From positions 248,001 to 312,000 of the forward strand of contig NZ_FNPK01000001.1 in the NCBI RefSeq assembly GCF_900107285.1: a stretch of 64,000 bases of DNA, written 5' to 3'. Shown here one piece after another: positions 8,004 through 18,370 of this stretch; the first letter of the stretch is position 1, and every line of letters starts with the position of its first letter. This DNA comes from Acinetobacter kyonggiensis (lineage in GTDB: Bacteria; Pseudomonadota; Gammaproteobacteria; Pseudomonadales; Moraxellaceae). The translations under genes were made by a program, and so were the position numbers. Below the pieces are notes generated by a model. That model was not told where the DNA came from, made no database searches, and saw only the letters and a program-made list of their open reading frames with translations.

Positions 8004-10097
8004 TTATACTTGTTCGATGTCTTTCATTGTTAACTTGATACGACCACGGTTATCAACGTCAGCAACTTGCACTCTCACTTCTTGACCTTCTTTCAATACG
8101 TCTGCAACATTGGCAATACGTTCGTTAGAAATTTGCGAAATGTGAAGTAAACCGTCAGTACCTGGCATGATATTCACAAACGCACCAAATTCAACGATAC
8201 GAATCACTTTACCTACGTAAATTGTACCTGGTTCAATTTCAGCAGTTAATGCTTGGATTTTTGCAACCGCAGCAGCAGCAGCAGCTTTCGTTTCACCAAA
8301 TACGCGAACTGTACCGTTATCTTCAATATCAATCGCTGCTTTAGTTTCTTCAGTAATGGCACGAATCGTTGCGCCGCCTTTACCGATTACATCACGGATC
8401 TTATCAGGATTGATGTTGATCACTTGGAATGTTGGCGCATGCATTGAAATTTCAGGGCGAGCACGTGAAATCACTTGGTTCATTTCATTGAGGATGTGCA
8501 TACGACCCGCATACGCTTGGTTCAATGCAGCTTCCATGATTTCTTCAGTGATACCTTCAATCTTGATATCCATTTGAAGCGCAGTAATACCGTTTGCAGA
8601 ACCCGCTACTTTAAAGTCCATGTCACCTAAGTGATCTTCGTCACCTAAGATGTCAGAAAGAACTGCGAAACGCTCGCCTTCTTTCACTAGACCCATTGCA
8701 ATACCGGCAACTGGTGCTTTCAATGGAACACCTGCATCCATAAGGGATAATGAAGCACCACATACAGAAGCCATTGAAGATGAACCGTTCGATTCAGTAA
8801 TATCCGATACGATACGAATTACGTACGGGAAGCGATCAGCAGGTGGAAGTACCGCTTGAACACCACGACGCGCCAAACGACCGTGACCAATTTCACGACG
8901 TTTAGGACCAGATTCACGACCCGTTTCACCTACAGAGTATGCAGGGAAGTTGTAATGCAACATGAAGTTGTCAGTTTTTGTACCTGACAATGTATCCACC
9001 ATCAATGCATCACGTGTGTTACCTAAAGTTGTTGTAACCAACGCTTGAGTTTCACCACGTGTGAACAATGCTGAACCGTGTGCACGACCCAATACACCGA
9101 CTTGAACGTCAATACCACGAACAGTTTTGGTGTCACGACCATCAATACGTGGTTTACCAGACAAGATATTGTCACGAACCGTACGGTATTTTAAGTCTTC
9201 AAAGAGTTCGTTCACTTCTTCCGCAATACCCGCTTCGTCATTTTCTGGAACGAATTGAGCAACCGCTTCTGCATAAAGTGCATCAAGTGCTGCATAACGG
9301 TCTTGTTTCACTGCAATGGTATACGCTTCAGAAATTTTTGCTTCGAATGCATCTTTCAATTGACCAAGAAGCGCTTCGTTTTTACTTGGCGCAACCCAAG
9401 TTGATTCAACCGCACCCGCAGCAGCAGCAAATTCTTTAATCGCTTGAATGGCGATTTGCATTTCGTCATGACCGAAAAGTACAGCGCCAAGCATTTGGTC
9501 TTCTGAAAGCTCTTTCGCTTCAGATTCAACCATCAATACCGCAGCTTCAGTACCTGCAACCACAAGATCAAGATCAGATTCTTTTAATTGTTCTTGGTTC
9601 GGGTTAAGAATGTATTCACCGTTGATTAAACCAACACGTGCACCAGCGATTGGACCACGGAATGGAACACCCGCAATTGACATTGCAGCTGAAGCACCCA
9701 ACATTGCAGCAATGTCAGCATCCATGGTTTTATCAGAAGAAATAACCGTTGCTGTGACTTGGATTTCGTTATAGAAACCTTCTGGGAATAATGGACGAAT
9801 TGGACGGTCAATTAAACGTGAAATTAAAGTTTCAGCTTCAGACTGACGGCCTTCACGTTTGCCATAACCACCAGGGATACGACCAGCAGCATATTGTTTT
9901 TCTTGGTAGTTAACAGTTAGCGGGAAGAAGTCTTGACCTGCTTTTGCTTTTGGTTGAGCAACAATCGCAACCAGTACAGTTACGCCGCCCATAGTAATTA
10001 CAACAGTATTTGCTTGACGTGCAACACGACCTGTTTCTAAAACAACGGTGTGTTGACCATATTGGAATTCTTTACGAATAATATTAAACATCGACAT
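8004..10097 (-). CDS. pnp: Polyribonucleotide nucleotidyltransferase (PNPase)
   Basis: PNPase is a trimeric 3'-5' phosphorolytic exoribonuclease, often part of the RNA degradosome. The 697-residue protein shows the two RNase PH domains (the second from about residue 310, starting near [16 protein letters not shown]), a KH domain ([17 protein letters not shown]) and a C-terminal S1 domain ([20 protein letters not shown]). The first ATG is favoured because AGGAA lies ten bases upstream; a second ATG two codons later would be too far from it. It follows rpsO as in E. coli, with a structured intergenic region between. Confidence 0.98.
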   Translation of the reverse strand: MSMFNIIRKEFQYGQHTVVLETGRVARQANTVVITMGGVTVLVAIVAQPKAKAGQDFFPLTVNYQEKQYAAGRIPGGYGKREGRQSEAETLISRLIDRPIRPLFPEGFYNEIQVTATVISSDKTMDADIAAMLGASAAMSIAGVPFRGPIAGARVGLINGEYILNPNQEQLKESDLDLVVAGTEAAVLMVESEAKELSEDQMLGAVLFGHDEMQIAIQAIKEFAAAAGAVESTWVAPSKNEALLGQLKDAFEAKISEAYTIAVKQDRYAALDALYAEAVAQFVPENDEAGIAEEVNELFEDLKYRTVRDNILSGKPRIDGRDTKTVRGIDVQVGVLGRAHGSALFTRGETQALVTTTLGNTRDALMVDTLSGTKTDNFMLHYNFPAYSVGETGRESGPKRREIGHGRLARRGVQAVLPPADRFPYVIRIVSDITESNGSSSMASVCGASLSLMDAGVPLKAPVAGIAMGLVKEGERFAVLSDILGDEDHLGDMDFKVAGSANGITALQMDIKIEGITEEIMEAALNQAYAGRMHILNEMNQVISRARPEISMHAPTFQVININPDKIRDVIGKGGATIRAITEETKAAIDIEDNGTVRVFGETKAAAAAAVAKIQALTAEIEPGTIYVGKVIRIVEFGAFVNIMPGTDGLLHISQISNERIANVADVLKEGQEVRVQVADVDNRGRIKLTMKDIEQV

Positions 10098-10232
10098 GTA
10101 TTTTTGTTTCCTGATTTTATTCTAGTGGAGACCCCTAAGGTTTGGCATTCACATTACCGTATGTAACTATAAATGACAAAGCTTAGAAGCCGACCTCACC
10201 AGATTTAAAAAAACACCAATTTAAGACACAAA

Positions 10233-10280
10233 GAAGGAGCGAAACATTCGCCCCTTCCCAATACCTAGCCGAAGCTAGGT
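10233..10280 (-). promoter_or_regulatory. Tandem stem-loops between rpsO and pnp
   Basis: Reading the minus strand after rpsO, a hairpin ACCTAGC-TTCG-GCTAGGT (10263-10280) with a very stable UUCG loop is followed by a second stem GAAGGgGCGAA/TTCGCtCCTTC (10233-10257). In E. coli this interval holds the rpsO terminator and the RNase III site through which PNPase controls its own mRNA. The same role is inferred here from position and structure. Confidence 0.6.
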
Positions 10281-10344
10281 AGACTTTCTTTTTCAGTCTG
10301 ACAGCATTCAAAATGCAATCGTCCGAAAAATAAGTTTAATCGAA

Positions 10345-10614
10345 TTAACGACGTAAACCTAAAGCAGCGATCAATGCGCTGTAACGAGTAGCATCTTTAC
10401 CTTTAAGGTAATCAAGAAGCTTACGACGTTGGTTAACCATACGGATCAAACCGCGACGGCTATGATGGTCGTGTTTGTGATCTTTAAAGTGACCTTGCAA
10501 ATCATTGATTTGAGCAGTCAATAAAGCCACTTGAACTTCAGGTGAACCAGTGTCGTTTTCAGCGCGAGCAAATTTAGCAACGATCTCTGCGCGATCTGCG
10601 TTTGTTAAAGCCAT
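10345..10614 (-). CDS. rpsO: 30S ribosomal protein S15
   Basis: An 89-residue primary 16S rRNA-binding protein of the small subunit, full length. Family landmarks are all present: [14 protein letters not shown] near the start, then [24 protein letters not shown] with the HxxDxxSRRGL-type rRNA contact. GGAG lies just upstream of the start. A matching promoter (10707-10735) leaves a leader of roughly 85 bases, where S15 autoregulation would act. Confidence 0.98.
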   Translation of the reverse strand: MALTNADRAEIVAKFARAENDTGSPEVQVALLTAQINDLQGHFKDHKHDHHSRRGLIRMVNQRRKLLDYLKGKDATRYSALIAALGLRR

Positions 10615-10706
10615 TCGATTTCTCCGAGATGCTTAAAAAAATTACGTATGATAAAAATCAATTGATTACTCAATTGACTGCCGTGCATCACTACAGCAAG
10701 TCGCCT

Positions 10707-10735
10707 ATTTTAAGTGATCTATCGCTATATTGCAA
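10707..10735 (-). promoter_or_regulatory. Promoter for rpsO-pnp
   Basis: On the minus strand TTGCAA (10735-10730) and TAAAAT (10712-10707) are separated by exactly 17 bp. The predicted start lies near 10700. Downstream in the leader there is an inverted CAATTG...CAATTG pair around 10659-10676. Confidence 0.6.
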
Positions 10736-10857
10736 AAATGATTTAAGTTCGTCGGCAATTCGGCAACTGACAGCATTAAATAAAATAGGCAAACTAACAT
10801 TGGTCTGTTATCAATCTATAACAAAGAGCAAAGAAAATAAAAATATTGCGAGGGAAT

Positions 10858-12156
10858 GTGAAAATTTTATCAACAAATACCTGTTATGTGCCAAAAGACC
10901 TGAATCAAGTGATTCGATCTAAAGATGAGGTTGCAGCTGAATTGGGTGGAATGACTGAAAAACAAATTCAAAAAATTTGGAACAGTGTCGAGGCTCTTTA
11001 TCAAACAGGAAATTATCCTTTAGCCACTTTATGTTTACGTCGTCAGGGGAAAATACTTTTAAATCGCAGCATTGGTTATGCGCAAGGTAACTCGCCAGAT
11101 GGCTTAGCGCCTGATGCCAAGATTGCTACACCCGATACACCGATCTGTTTATTTTCAGCATCTAAAATGATTACTGCAATGTTGATCCATATGCTGGATG
11201 AACGGGGTGATCTGAATTTACTCGATCCGATTAGCTACTATATTCCTGAATATGGTGTAAATGGTAAACGTCGTGCCACCATTTTCCATTTACTCTCTCA
11301 TCGCGGTGGTATTCCTCGCATTGACAGCGAAGTCACCCCTGAGCTGCTTTTTGACCAAGAACGAGTTTTAAAACTTCTGTATGCAGCCAAACCTGTTTCG
11401 CCATCGGGTAATCACCTTGCGTATCATGCCGTCACCGCAGGTTATATTTTGGGTGAAATTGTTCAGCGCGTAACGGGACAAAGTGTTCGACAATTTTTGC
11501 ATGAACAGATTGAAAAACCGATGGGCTTAGATTATTTCAACTATGGTTTAAAAGCTGAATATCGTGCAGATGTGGCTTTAAATTATGCGACAGGCATGCA
11601 TCCAAGTTTAGGTACAGACCATTATCTCAATCATGTCTTGGGTGGTGGCTTACAGCTTGCCGTAGATGTCACCAATGATCCCCGTTTTATGGACACCATT
11701 TGCCCTGCTGGAAATATTTATACCAGTGCTGAGCAAGTGGGGCGTTTCTTTGAAATGCTGTTGAGTGGTGGTGAATACCAAGGCAAACAAATTATGAGTG
11801 CCCAAACAGTATTTCGCTCGACCTTACCAACGTCAGGTATCAGCTTAGATCGAACATTATTAGCCCCCATGCGTTATGCCTTAGGTCCAATGCTCGGCAG
11901 TAATCCTATCGGTTTATTTGGACCAATGACGGGACAAGCTTTTGGACATATCGGTTTTTCAAATATTTTATGTTGGGCAGATCCAGAACGTGATATTAGT
12001 GTATCGCTATTAACCACAGGCAAATCTGTGGTGGGTACACATTTACCTATGCTCGCAAAAATGCTCTATCAAATTTCAACCAACTGTCCAAAAATCTCGA
12101 AAAACCAACGGCGTTCATTATTTGCAACAGATCGTTATGAAGCAGACTTAGTTTAA
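10858..12156 (+). CDS. Serine hydrolase of the beta-lactamase/penicillin-binding protein fold (esterase EstB/class C-like)
   Basis: A 432-residue protein of the beta-lactamase-like family (Pfam Beta-lactamase). The catalytic SxxK is visible as SASK at about residues 100-103, a Tyr-centred motif as YHAVTAGY near residue 183, and a C-terminal GHIGFSNILCWADP stretch corresponds to the third motif region. No signal peptide is present, so it is probably a cytoplasmic esterase or peptidase, not a drug-resistance AmpC. The start is uncertain: GTG at 10858 with AGGG very close, TTG at 10846, or ATG at 10951 are possible. Confidence 0.75.
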   Translation: MKILSTNTCYVPKDLNQVIRSKDEVAAELGGMTEKQIQKIWNSVEALYQTGNYPLATLCLRRQGKILLNRSIGYAQGNSPDGLAPDAKIATPDTPICLFSASKMITAMLIHMLDERGDLNLLDPISYYIPEYGVNGKRRATIFHLLSHRGGIPRIDSEVTPELLFDQERVLKLLYAAKPVSPSGNHLAYHAVTAGYILGEIVQRVTGQSVRQFLHEQIEKPMGLDYFNYGLKAEYRADVALNYATGMHPSLGTDHYLNHVLGGGLQLAVDVTNDPRFMDTICPAGNIYTSAEQVGRFFEMLLSGGEYQGKQIMSAQTVFRSTLPTSGISLDRTLLAPMRYALGPMLGSNPIGLFGPMTGQAFGHIGFSNILCWADPERDISVSLLTTGKSVVGTHLPMLAKMLYQISTNCPKISKNQRRSLFATDRYEADLV

Positions 12157-12175
12157 ATACTTAAACTTGGCATAT

Positions 12176-12210
12176 AAAAAAAAGCCCAAGCTAGGCTTGG
12201 GCTTTTTTTT
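12176..12210 (+). terminator. Strong terminator after the serine hydrolase gene
   Basis: AAAAAAAAGCCCAAGC and GCTTGGGCTTTTTTTT pair perfectly around a three-base loop. The symmetric A and T tracts make it usable from both strands. Confidence 0.92.
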
Positions 12211-12587
12211 GCGCTGTAGTTTCTTATGTTTTAGTTCTTGTTGTTTTATTTATAGTCATCGTATTCGCTATTCCGCGTTTTTTATAATAAACAATCCATG
12301 TGTTAACTTATTACGTCCTTATGTGACATATTTTGCCATAAAGCCTTATGTAAAGAAGTCGACTTTTTCGTATCTCCGTGTAAGCATTTACGTACATTGG
12401 TTAATCTTTTTTTCATCATGTAAACCTAGCAATCTGTTACTGTGATTTAAACATCAGGGTTAAGCTCGACATCAATATCGACTGACTATAAAAACAGTGC
12501 TCTCCCAAGCTACCGATAAGTTCTAAAGTGCTTGAATTGCGTGTCTCAGATTAAGCAAGTCTTTGGATGACAGCTATTTTTTAGATA
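12211..12587. other. Intergenic stretch without recognisable genes
   Basis: Both strands were read in all frames here. Reading frames are short, stop-rich and show no family features. No clear promoter or repeat was seen. The small-RNA candidate begins just to the right. Confidence 0.5.
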
Positions 12588-12697
12588 TAAAAAAGCCTTG
12601 TAGTCTCTCCCAAAACTACAAGGCTTAGCGGCTGTAAGTTTCCTCTTTATCTTACTTCACTGTAAGTTCGCTGTCTGAAGACATTATTATTATGTTA
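12588..12697 (-). ncRNA. Candidate small RNA downstream of recD
   Basis: On the minus strand a perfect TATAAT box (12708-12703) is followed by about 110 bases that end in a strong terminator hairpin with six T. The body contains a small hairpin CTTAC-N6-GTAAG (12651-12666) and a direct repeat ACTTACAG, but no reading frame of note. The -35 box is poor. recD ends about 130 bases upstream on the same strand, so it could instead be a processed 3' UTR of the recBCD transcript. No known RNA family was recognised. Confidence 0.45.
12593..12626 (-). terminator. Terminator of the candidate small RNA (or recD 3' end)
   Basis: Twelve perfect base pairs (AAGCCTTGTAGT with ACTACAAGGCTT) enclose a ten-base loop. 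On the minus strand the stem is followed by a T run; on the plus strand no T run follows, which sets the direction. Confidence 0.8.
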
Positions 12698-12835
12698 TGG
12701 CGATTATACCCAACTATCCGTGTTGAGCTTTTTATGTGAAGCCATCATCTCAAAAACGCTCCTAAAGCTCCATGCGCTAATCGCTCGAATTACTGTAAGC
12801 AATTTCGTACAAAAGTAAGTATTATTTATTTTTAA

Positions 12836-14599
12836 TTAACAGTTTAGTAAATTATTAATTTTATCTAATAGACCACTCTTTCTTGAGGTCCGAACAGTCA
12901 AAGATTGTAGTAAAGCATCGGGGTCTACAGATAAGCTGACCACCTTTTTCGCGCGTGTAATGGCGGTATAAAGTAGTTCTTTACTCAATAAATTTTTCGC
13001 AGCCTCATCAAGCACCACAGCAACATGTGTAAATTCGGAACCTTGTGATTTATGAATCGTCAGTACAAATGCAGTTTCAATACTTTTCGGTAAGCGAGTC
13101 GCAGGCACCCATTTTTCTAAACTGGGAAAATACACTTCGAATTGTGACTGACCATCTCGACTACGCTTAAAGCAAATCCCAATATCACCATTCGACAAAC
13201 CGAGTTGGTAATCATTATAAGTCATCATCACTGGTCGTCCGACATACCAATCCCCTTGCTTAGTCATCTGTCGTGCTAAGGCTTCAAGTAGGCGTTGTTC
13301 TATTTGGATATTGAGCTGTGCCAAACCTAAAGCACCATGTCGCATCGCGGTCAAAATGCGATAATTATCAAAAACTTTGACCACTTCTGCGATGTAAAGT
13401 TCTGGCTCATCGGCGGTTAAATAGCTTTTTAACAGCTCAATATAATGCTGATAACCCAGTATCAATTTGTCGTAATACGGCAGCCAATCCACTGGCTTCG
13501 CGCTATTTTTTGGCAAATATTCCAGTTGAATCTGATCTTCCATTTCAGCAGTGAGCGCGATAGCTTTTATTTCACTTGGATGAACCACTTGCTCGGCAAA
13601 TTTTTCGAGCAATGCAGCAGTGTTTTGGCTCGGCTGTTGCGCCTGAATAAATTGAGCCATTTGCCCAATCAACGCGCCTTGCTTAAAACGACGACTGTTG
13701 CGCAAATTCACCCTATTTTCTGCCAATGCTGGAACTTGTTGTAAATCGGCAAGCACTGAGCCGACATCGACTGCGGCCAATTGATCTGCGTCGCCCAATA
13801 AAATTAAGCGGGCATGCTCAGGTACAGCAGACAACAGCATTGTTGCCAAACTCAAATCCAACATCGACGCTTCATCAATCACAATCACATCGTAAGGCAA
13901 CGGTTGTTGGGCATGAAAACGCGGCTGAGCATTGCTGCCTAAACCCAATAAACGATGAATGGTAATCGGATTGAGTTGTTTTAACTCATCCGTCACCAAA
14001 CCCTGAAGTTTTTCATCATTTAAAGAGTTTTGCAGCGCTTCTTTCATCCGCTGTGCAGCTTTCCCTGTGGGTGCCGCCATCGCAATACGAATATTGGGCA
14101 TCGCTTGATTCAGCACGGCAATAATCCGTGCCAAAGTATAAGTTTTCCCCGTCCCCGGCCCACCGGTAATAATATTTAATCCATGCTGGGCGACCATGGT
14201 TAAAGCTTGAATTTGATGTTCATCAGTCAATAAATGAGGATAAGCCGAGATATCAACAGCTGCTATTTTTTGCTGTTTTAAGCGTGCCACCTGCTGTGCC
14301 AAAGACTGTTCCAAAGCCCAGTAACGATACAGATACAAGCGCTGACCATCAAAAACAAACGGTGCAATCTGTTGCCCAATATGGGCAGCTGAAACCACCA
14401 GATCATTTAAAGTCTCGGCTTGTTCCGAACTTGCAGAAATACAACTGTCGCCCTGTTGAATTGCCTCAAAAACTTGCTCAATAATGTCACTGCTATTTTC
14501 GTTCTGTGGTGCATGACTCAAGGGCTTCTGGCGAATAAACCGACTCCAAGTGCTGATCCACTCAGTGCTTTGATTCACTTTGTATTGTTTATTTTCCAC
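12836..14599 (-). CDS. recD: Exodeoxyribonuclease V alpha subunit RecD
   Basis: RecD is the fast 5'-3' helicase subunit of RecBCD, which processes double-strand breaks and degrades linear foreign DNA. Visible are the Walker A loop GGPGTGKT, the Walker B-like VIDEASMLDL, a later LTIHKSQGSEF (motif V) and the TAITRAKK motif VI. I place the start at the GTG at 14599, because GAGG lies eight bases upstream; an upstream GTG at 14623 has no ribosome site. Length is then 587 residues, usual for RecD. It is the last gene of recC-recB-recD, 63 bp after recB. Confidence 0.93.
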   Translation of the reverse strand: MENKQYKVNQSTEWISTWSRFIRQKPLSHAPQNENSSDIIEQVFEAIQQGDSCISASSEQAETLNDLVVSAAHIGQQIAPFVFDGQRLYLYRYWALEQSLAQQVARLKQQKIAAVDISAYPHLLTDEHQIQALTMVAQHGLNIITGGPGTGKTYTLARIIAVLNQAMPNIRIAMAAPTGKAAQRMKEALQNSLNDEKLQGLVTDELKQLNPITIHRLLGLGSNAQPRFHAQQPLPYDVIVIDEASMLDLSLATMLLSAVPEHARLILLGDADQLAAVDVGSVLADLQQVPALAENRVNLRNSRRFKQGALIGQMAQFIQAQQPSQNTAALLEKFAEQVVHPSEIKAIALTAEMEDQIQLEYLPKNSAKPVDWLPYYDKLILGYQHYIELLKSYLTADEPELYIAEVVKVFDNYRILTAMRHGALGLAQLNIQIEQRLLEALARQMTKQGDWYVGRPVMMTYNDYQLGLSNGDIGICFKRSRDGQSQFEVYFPSLEKWVPATRLPKSIETAFVLTIHKSQGSEFTHVAVVLDEAAKNLLSKELLYTAITRAKKVVSLSVDPDALLQSLTVRTSRKSGLLDKINNLLNC

Positions 14600-14662
14600 A
14601 CAGTTATCCTCAAAGTTACCCACAGCTTAATTTATTGTTTAAACACTGTTAATTTCGATCAA

Positions 14663-17600
14663 CTAAATAATTTTGCTGCTTTTATCTTCAGCAAAATAGC
14701 CCAAAATAGCATCAAGCCGCAGCACAAATTCGGTATCTGGTTTCCAGTGATAGTAGCCTTGCTCTGCTTGTCCATTCATGCCGCGCAAATACAAATAACT
14801 CGCGCCGCCCAAATGCTTTTCAATCTCATAATCTTGCATTTGTAGTGTTAAATAACGATGTAAAGCCACCAGATATAAGCCTGCCTGCAACCAATAACTG
14901 GCTTGCGACATACTTTGCTGAATTGCCGTTGCAGAATAATGGATTTGATCTGTACCTAAAAAATTACTTTTATAATCGGCAATGTGATATTGCTGACCAT
15001 CAAAATAAACCAAATCAATCGATCCTGTTAAATAGCGCGCAGAATTTGCTGGATTAAAATCAAGCATTTCAATGCCATATTCTGCATAGAGCTGATGAAT
15101 TCGTTGAATCGCTAACACATGATCTGACAATGAGAGATAAAAAGGAAATTCGGCTAAATGTTCATGTTCGGTCAGCTGATTGAGTTGAAAGGTTTGATGT
15201 AAGGGCGTCGCTAAAACCTGCTGCAACCAATCTACAATCAACTCAATTAAATGATCATCGGTTCCTTTAATAAATTCTTTTTCATATTTTTTAAATAATT
15301 CATCCAATAAATTTTCATACTTATTTTTAAAACGGCGGCGAATCTCCAAAGCCCAATCTTGCGGATCTTTAAAATCAATATGTTCAAAAATTTCATGCAG
15401 GAAGGTTCCTGCAACCGTTCCCATGGGAAACTGACGTTTAATCCATGACAGCGGTTGGCTTGAAGTCGTTGCAATGGCATCAATGCGATGAATTTCATCT
15501 GCCGCACTGAGCATTTTTTCAGTCTGAACAGCAAAAATGTCCATAACTTGTTTACGCGTTAAATGTTGTGCCAAGGCACTAAAACTGGTTTTGGAGCGTG
15601 GATAAAAACGCTGCGTTGGAAATTTCAATGCCTGTAAAGGTCGTAAGGGTTGTGCTTGTTTAATCTGTAACTGAATAGGCTTATCCGTCAGCAAGGCTTC
15701 ATCGGCACTACTAGCATGAACAAAGGCTTGTCCACGCCAAAACGCCAAGCCATTGACTGATTTACCTTCTTGATCTTGCAATAGTGCATAGACACGGTGG
15801 CTTGCTCGGGTCAGTGCCACATACCAAAGTCGATGCTGCTCTGCGACAGCACGTGCATTGTGCTGATCAATCGCATTTTGATCCAATAAATTTTTATCAT
15901 TCACCGCCACCACACGTTGCAGTTCCACTTTCCCCGTCACGGGATGAACATACTCTACGGTGGAAAAATTCAGCGTCTTATTCATTTCCCTGAAATCTTT
16001 ATCGGCCCCAAGTAGAAAAACAATTTTAAATTCCAATCCCTTAGACTGATGGATGGTCATTAACTGAATGCCTGCCTCATTGGACAGTTTACGTTCCAGT
16101 TCCCACTCACGTTCTGCTGGCGATTGCAGTTGTTTTAAATACCAATGATAGAGCTTTTGCGCACCTTGATATTGTTCGCTATGCTGACTAAGCAATTCGG
16201 TCAAATGGCGTAAATTCACCACAGTACGTTCATTATCTCGGCTTTGTGTTGCCACCACATTTTTCCAAACGTGGAATAAATTCAAAGCATATTGCCAAGC
16301 CGTTAAAAAGCCTTTTTCTAGCCACATTTCACGGATGCAGTCAAAGTCATAAATAAACTGACTTAAGCCATCGGCTTGCGCTTCAAGCTGCATTAATTGT
16401 TGTAAATTAAAACCCAACAATCGACTTAATAAAGCCCGTTTAATTTTAGCCTCATCGTAAGGATGCATAATTGCACTAAGCAAAGCGCCGACATCTTTGG
16501 CGACTTGATGATCAAATACACTGCGTTTTGAAGGGCGGTTGACCCGAATACCTAGACGTTCCAATTCATATTGGGCTTTATCTAAACCATCGTGGTTTTT
16601 CGATAAAATGGCGATGTCATTTTCAATTAAATATCGCGGGTTGCTCTGTTCTGCCAGATAAAGTGTTTCTTCAATTCCCTGATTCAATAAGTCACAGATT
16701 TTCCATGCCACCTGAATCGGTTCATCTTTTTTATCATTTAATAACAGCCAACGTAGTGGTTGATGATTTTCACCGTGCGCATCAATAAGCGGTGGATGTG
16801 GACGAACACCGGCTGCAACGGGACTGTAAATCACCTCTTCACCAAAATCCATTTGCCGTTGAAACAGTGCATCGACCGCTTCCACCAAGACTTTCACGGA
16901 ACGATGGTTATGCCTGAGGCTGTATTCTTGACCTTGTTTACTCAATACATCGGCACGGGCTTTGTTATAGGTCAGCATGTCGCCACCGCGAAAGCCATAA
17001 ATCGCTTGTTTGGGATCACCGACCATAATCATGCAACTTTGGCTATAGCGCTTGGCATCGCGCCAGATTCGCGCCAATATATCGTCTTGATCTTGGTTGG
17101 TATCTTGAAATTCATCCACCAAAATCAGTGGATAATGTGCCTGTACAAACTTGGCGAAACGCAAACCTTGTTCGCCTTGCAACGCTTCCGACAAGGTACG
17201 AATTTGCTGCGCAAACGTGGTTTCACTTTTCTGTTGCAGCACTTGCGGTAAGCGTTTTTTCACTTCGCGGCTTAAATAAAATTTTAAATACGCATCCAAT
17301 ACATCCAAATCTACACTGAGCTTGGACAACGCTTCACAAAAGCGGCGTAAGCTTTGTATCAGCACATGCTGATCAAACTGATTGAGCACATCTTCAGCAC
17401 ATTTATTTAAGACTTTTTTAGTCGCAAGATCGGTCAGATTTTTCAGTGTTTTTTCGAAATGCGGCGCAAATAAAGCATAGCTGCCTTGCTCAGCCAAAGC
17501 CTGAATAAAAGCAGGTAAATCCTCACACAGCGTTCGTTGCATTAAGCCATCAGTCCGCCATTTTTTACCAATCACCGCATGATGTTGCCCTTCTGGCTGA

Positions 17601-18364
17601 TAATATTCACTCAAAGTTGCAATCAGAGTTAAATCCAACTGCACAAAATCATTAACCAATTGTTCAAACTGCATTAAATCCAATGTTGGAGGTGTGACTT
17701 CCTGAAACTGTGCCGAAGCAAAGTTCAGCGTATTTTCCACCACAGGGATATAGGCATCTTGTGATTTTAGTTTTTGATTAAGTAGCAAATAATCGACAAC
17801 ATTTTGCGGTTGCAGTTGAATCCATTCACGTAGGACATCGTGAATTAATTGCTGGGTATAACGCTTAGCATCATCGGTAATATCGGCACGTTCAATTTTG
17901 CCACTTTCAAAGGAAAACTCACGCAATAACTTTTGACTAAAACTGTCCAGTGTGCCGACAAATAGCTCATCTAACTGATCAAGCACTAATTTTAAACGCT
18001 CACGCGCATAATCCACGCGCGTAGCATAGTCCTGCAAAACCTTTTGCAATAAAGGATCCGTTTCAGCTGTAATTTTGGCTTGAATTTCAGCTTCAGTGAG
18101 TGATTGACAGCCTTCAAAATAACGTAAGGTTTCAAGCAAACGCAGCCGAATACGGTTTTTGAGCTCTGCGGCAGCTTTACGGGTAAACGTAGTCGCAATC
18201 ACCTGATTCGGCAGATAAGCGCCCAGAAAAATCCGTACCATCAAACTGGATAAAGTAAAGGTTTTTCCTGTCCCTGCCGAAGCTTCAATCCAGTGCAAAC
18301 CTTTAAATTGCATATCGACAATGGGGTTGAAGGATATTTGGGTTAATGTTTGAGGATGATTCAT
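14663..18364 (-). CDS. recB: Exodeoxyribonuclease V beta subunit RecB
   Basis: RecB carries the 3'-5' helicase and the only nuclease of the RecBCD enzyme. The 1233-residue protein has the UvrD-type Walker A loop at residues 28-35 (ASAGTGKT), the Walker B segment VDEFQDTNQDQ, GDPKQAIYGFRGGD (motif III), TIHQSKGLEFKIVFL (motif V) and VALTRAS (motif VI). The C-terminal nuclease domain shows GSIDLVYFDG and the catalytic DxK in ADYKSNF. Its start lies 6 bp after recC, so the two are translated from one message. Confidence 0.97.
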   Translation of the reverse strand: MNHPQTLTQISFNPIVDMQFKGLHWIEASAGTGKTFTLSSLMVRIFLGAYLPNQVIATTFTRKAAAELKNRIRLRLLETLRYFEGCQSLTEAEIQAKITAETDPLLQKVLQDYATRVDYARERLKLVLDQLDELFVGTLDSFSQKLLREFSFESGKIERADITDDAKRYTQQLIHDVLREWIQLQPQNVVDYLLLNQKLKSQDAYIPVVENTLNFASAQFQEVTPPTLDLMQFEQLVNDFVQLDLTLIATLSEYYQPEGQHHAVIGKKWRTDGLMQRTLCEDLPAFIQALAEQGSYALFAPHFEKTLKNLTDLATKKVLNKCAEDVLNQFDQHVLIQSLRRFCEALSKLSVDLDVLDAYLKFYLSREVKKRLPQVLQQKSETTFAQQIRTLSEALQGEQGLRFAKFVQAHYPLILVDEFQDTNQDQDDILARIWRDAKRYSQSCMIMVGDPKQAIYGFRGGDMLTYNKARADVLSKQGQEYSLRHNHRSVKVLVEAVDALFQRQMDFGEEVIYSPVAAGVRPHPPLIDAHGENHQPLRWLLLNDKKDEPIQVAWKICDLLNQGIEETLYLAEQSNPRYLIENDIAILSKNHDGLDKAQYELERLGIRVNRPSKRSVFDHQVAKDVGALLSAIMHPYDEAKIKRALLSRLLGFNLQQLMQLEAQADGLSQFIYDFDCIREMWLEKGFLTAWQYALNLFHVWKNVVATQSRDNERTVVNLRHLTELLSQHSEQYQGAQKLYHWYLKQLQSPAEREWELERKLSNEAGIQLMTIHQSKGLEFKIVFLLGADKDFREMNKTLNFSTVEYVHPVTGKVELQRVVAVNDKNLLDQNAIDQHNARAVAEQHRLWYVALTRASHRVYALLQDQEGKSVNGLAFWRGQAFVHASSADEALLTDKPIQLQIKQAQPLRPLQALKFPTQRFYPRSKTSFSALAQHLTRKQVMDIFAVQTEKMLSAADEIHRIDAIATTSSQPLSWIKRQFPMGTVAGTFLHEIFEHIDFKDPQDWALEIRRRFKNKYENLLDELFKKYEKEFIKGTDDHLIELIVDWLQQVLATPLHQTFQLNQLTEHEHLAEFPFYLSLSDHVLAIQRIHQLYAEYGIEMLDFNPANSARYLTGSIDLVYFDGQQYHIADYKSNFLGTDQIHYSATAIQQSMSQASYWLQAGLYLVALHRYLTLQMQDYEIEKHLGGASYLYLRGMNGQAEQGYYHWKPDTEFVLRLDAILGYFAEDKSSKII

Positions 18365-18370
18365 GCTGTT

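Noticed and set aside
10602..10922. 106-codon plus-strand frame upstream of the serine hydrolase
   Set aside because: It runs through the rpsO start, leader and promoter, has no ribosome site and no family-like sequence.
10858..12156. AmpC-type resistance beta-lactamase
   Set aside because: The SxxK fold is present, but there is no signal peptide and the motif context fits an EstB-like esterase, not a periplasmic beta-lactamase.
12167..12445. 92-codon plus-strand frame after the serine hydrolase
   Set aside because: It begins inside a strong terminator and reads as Cys/Phe/Ser-rich chance sequence.
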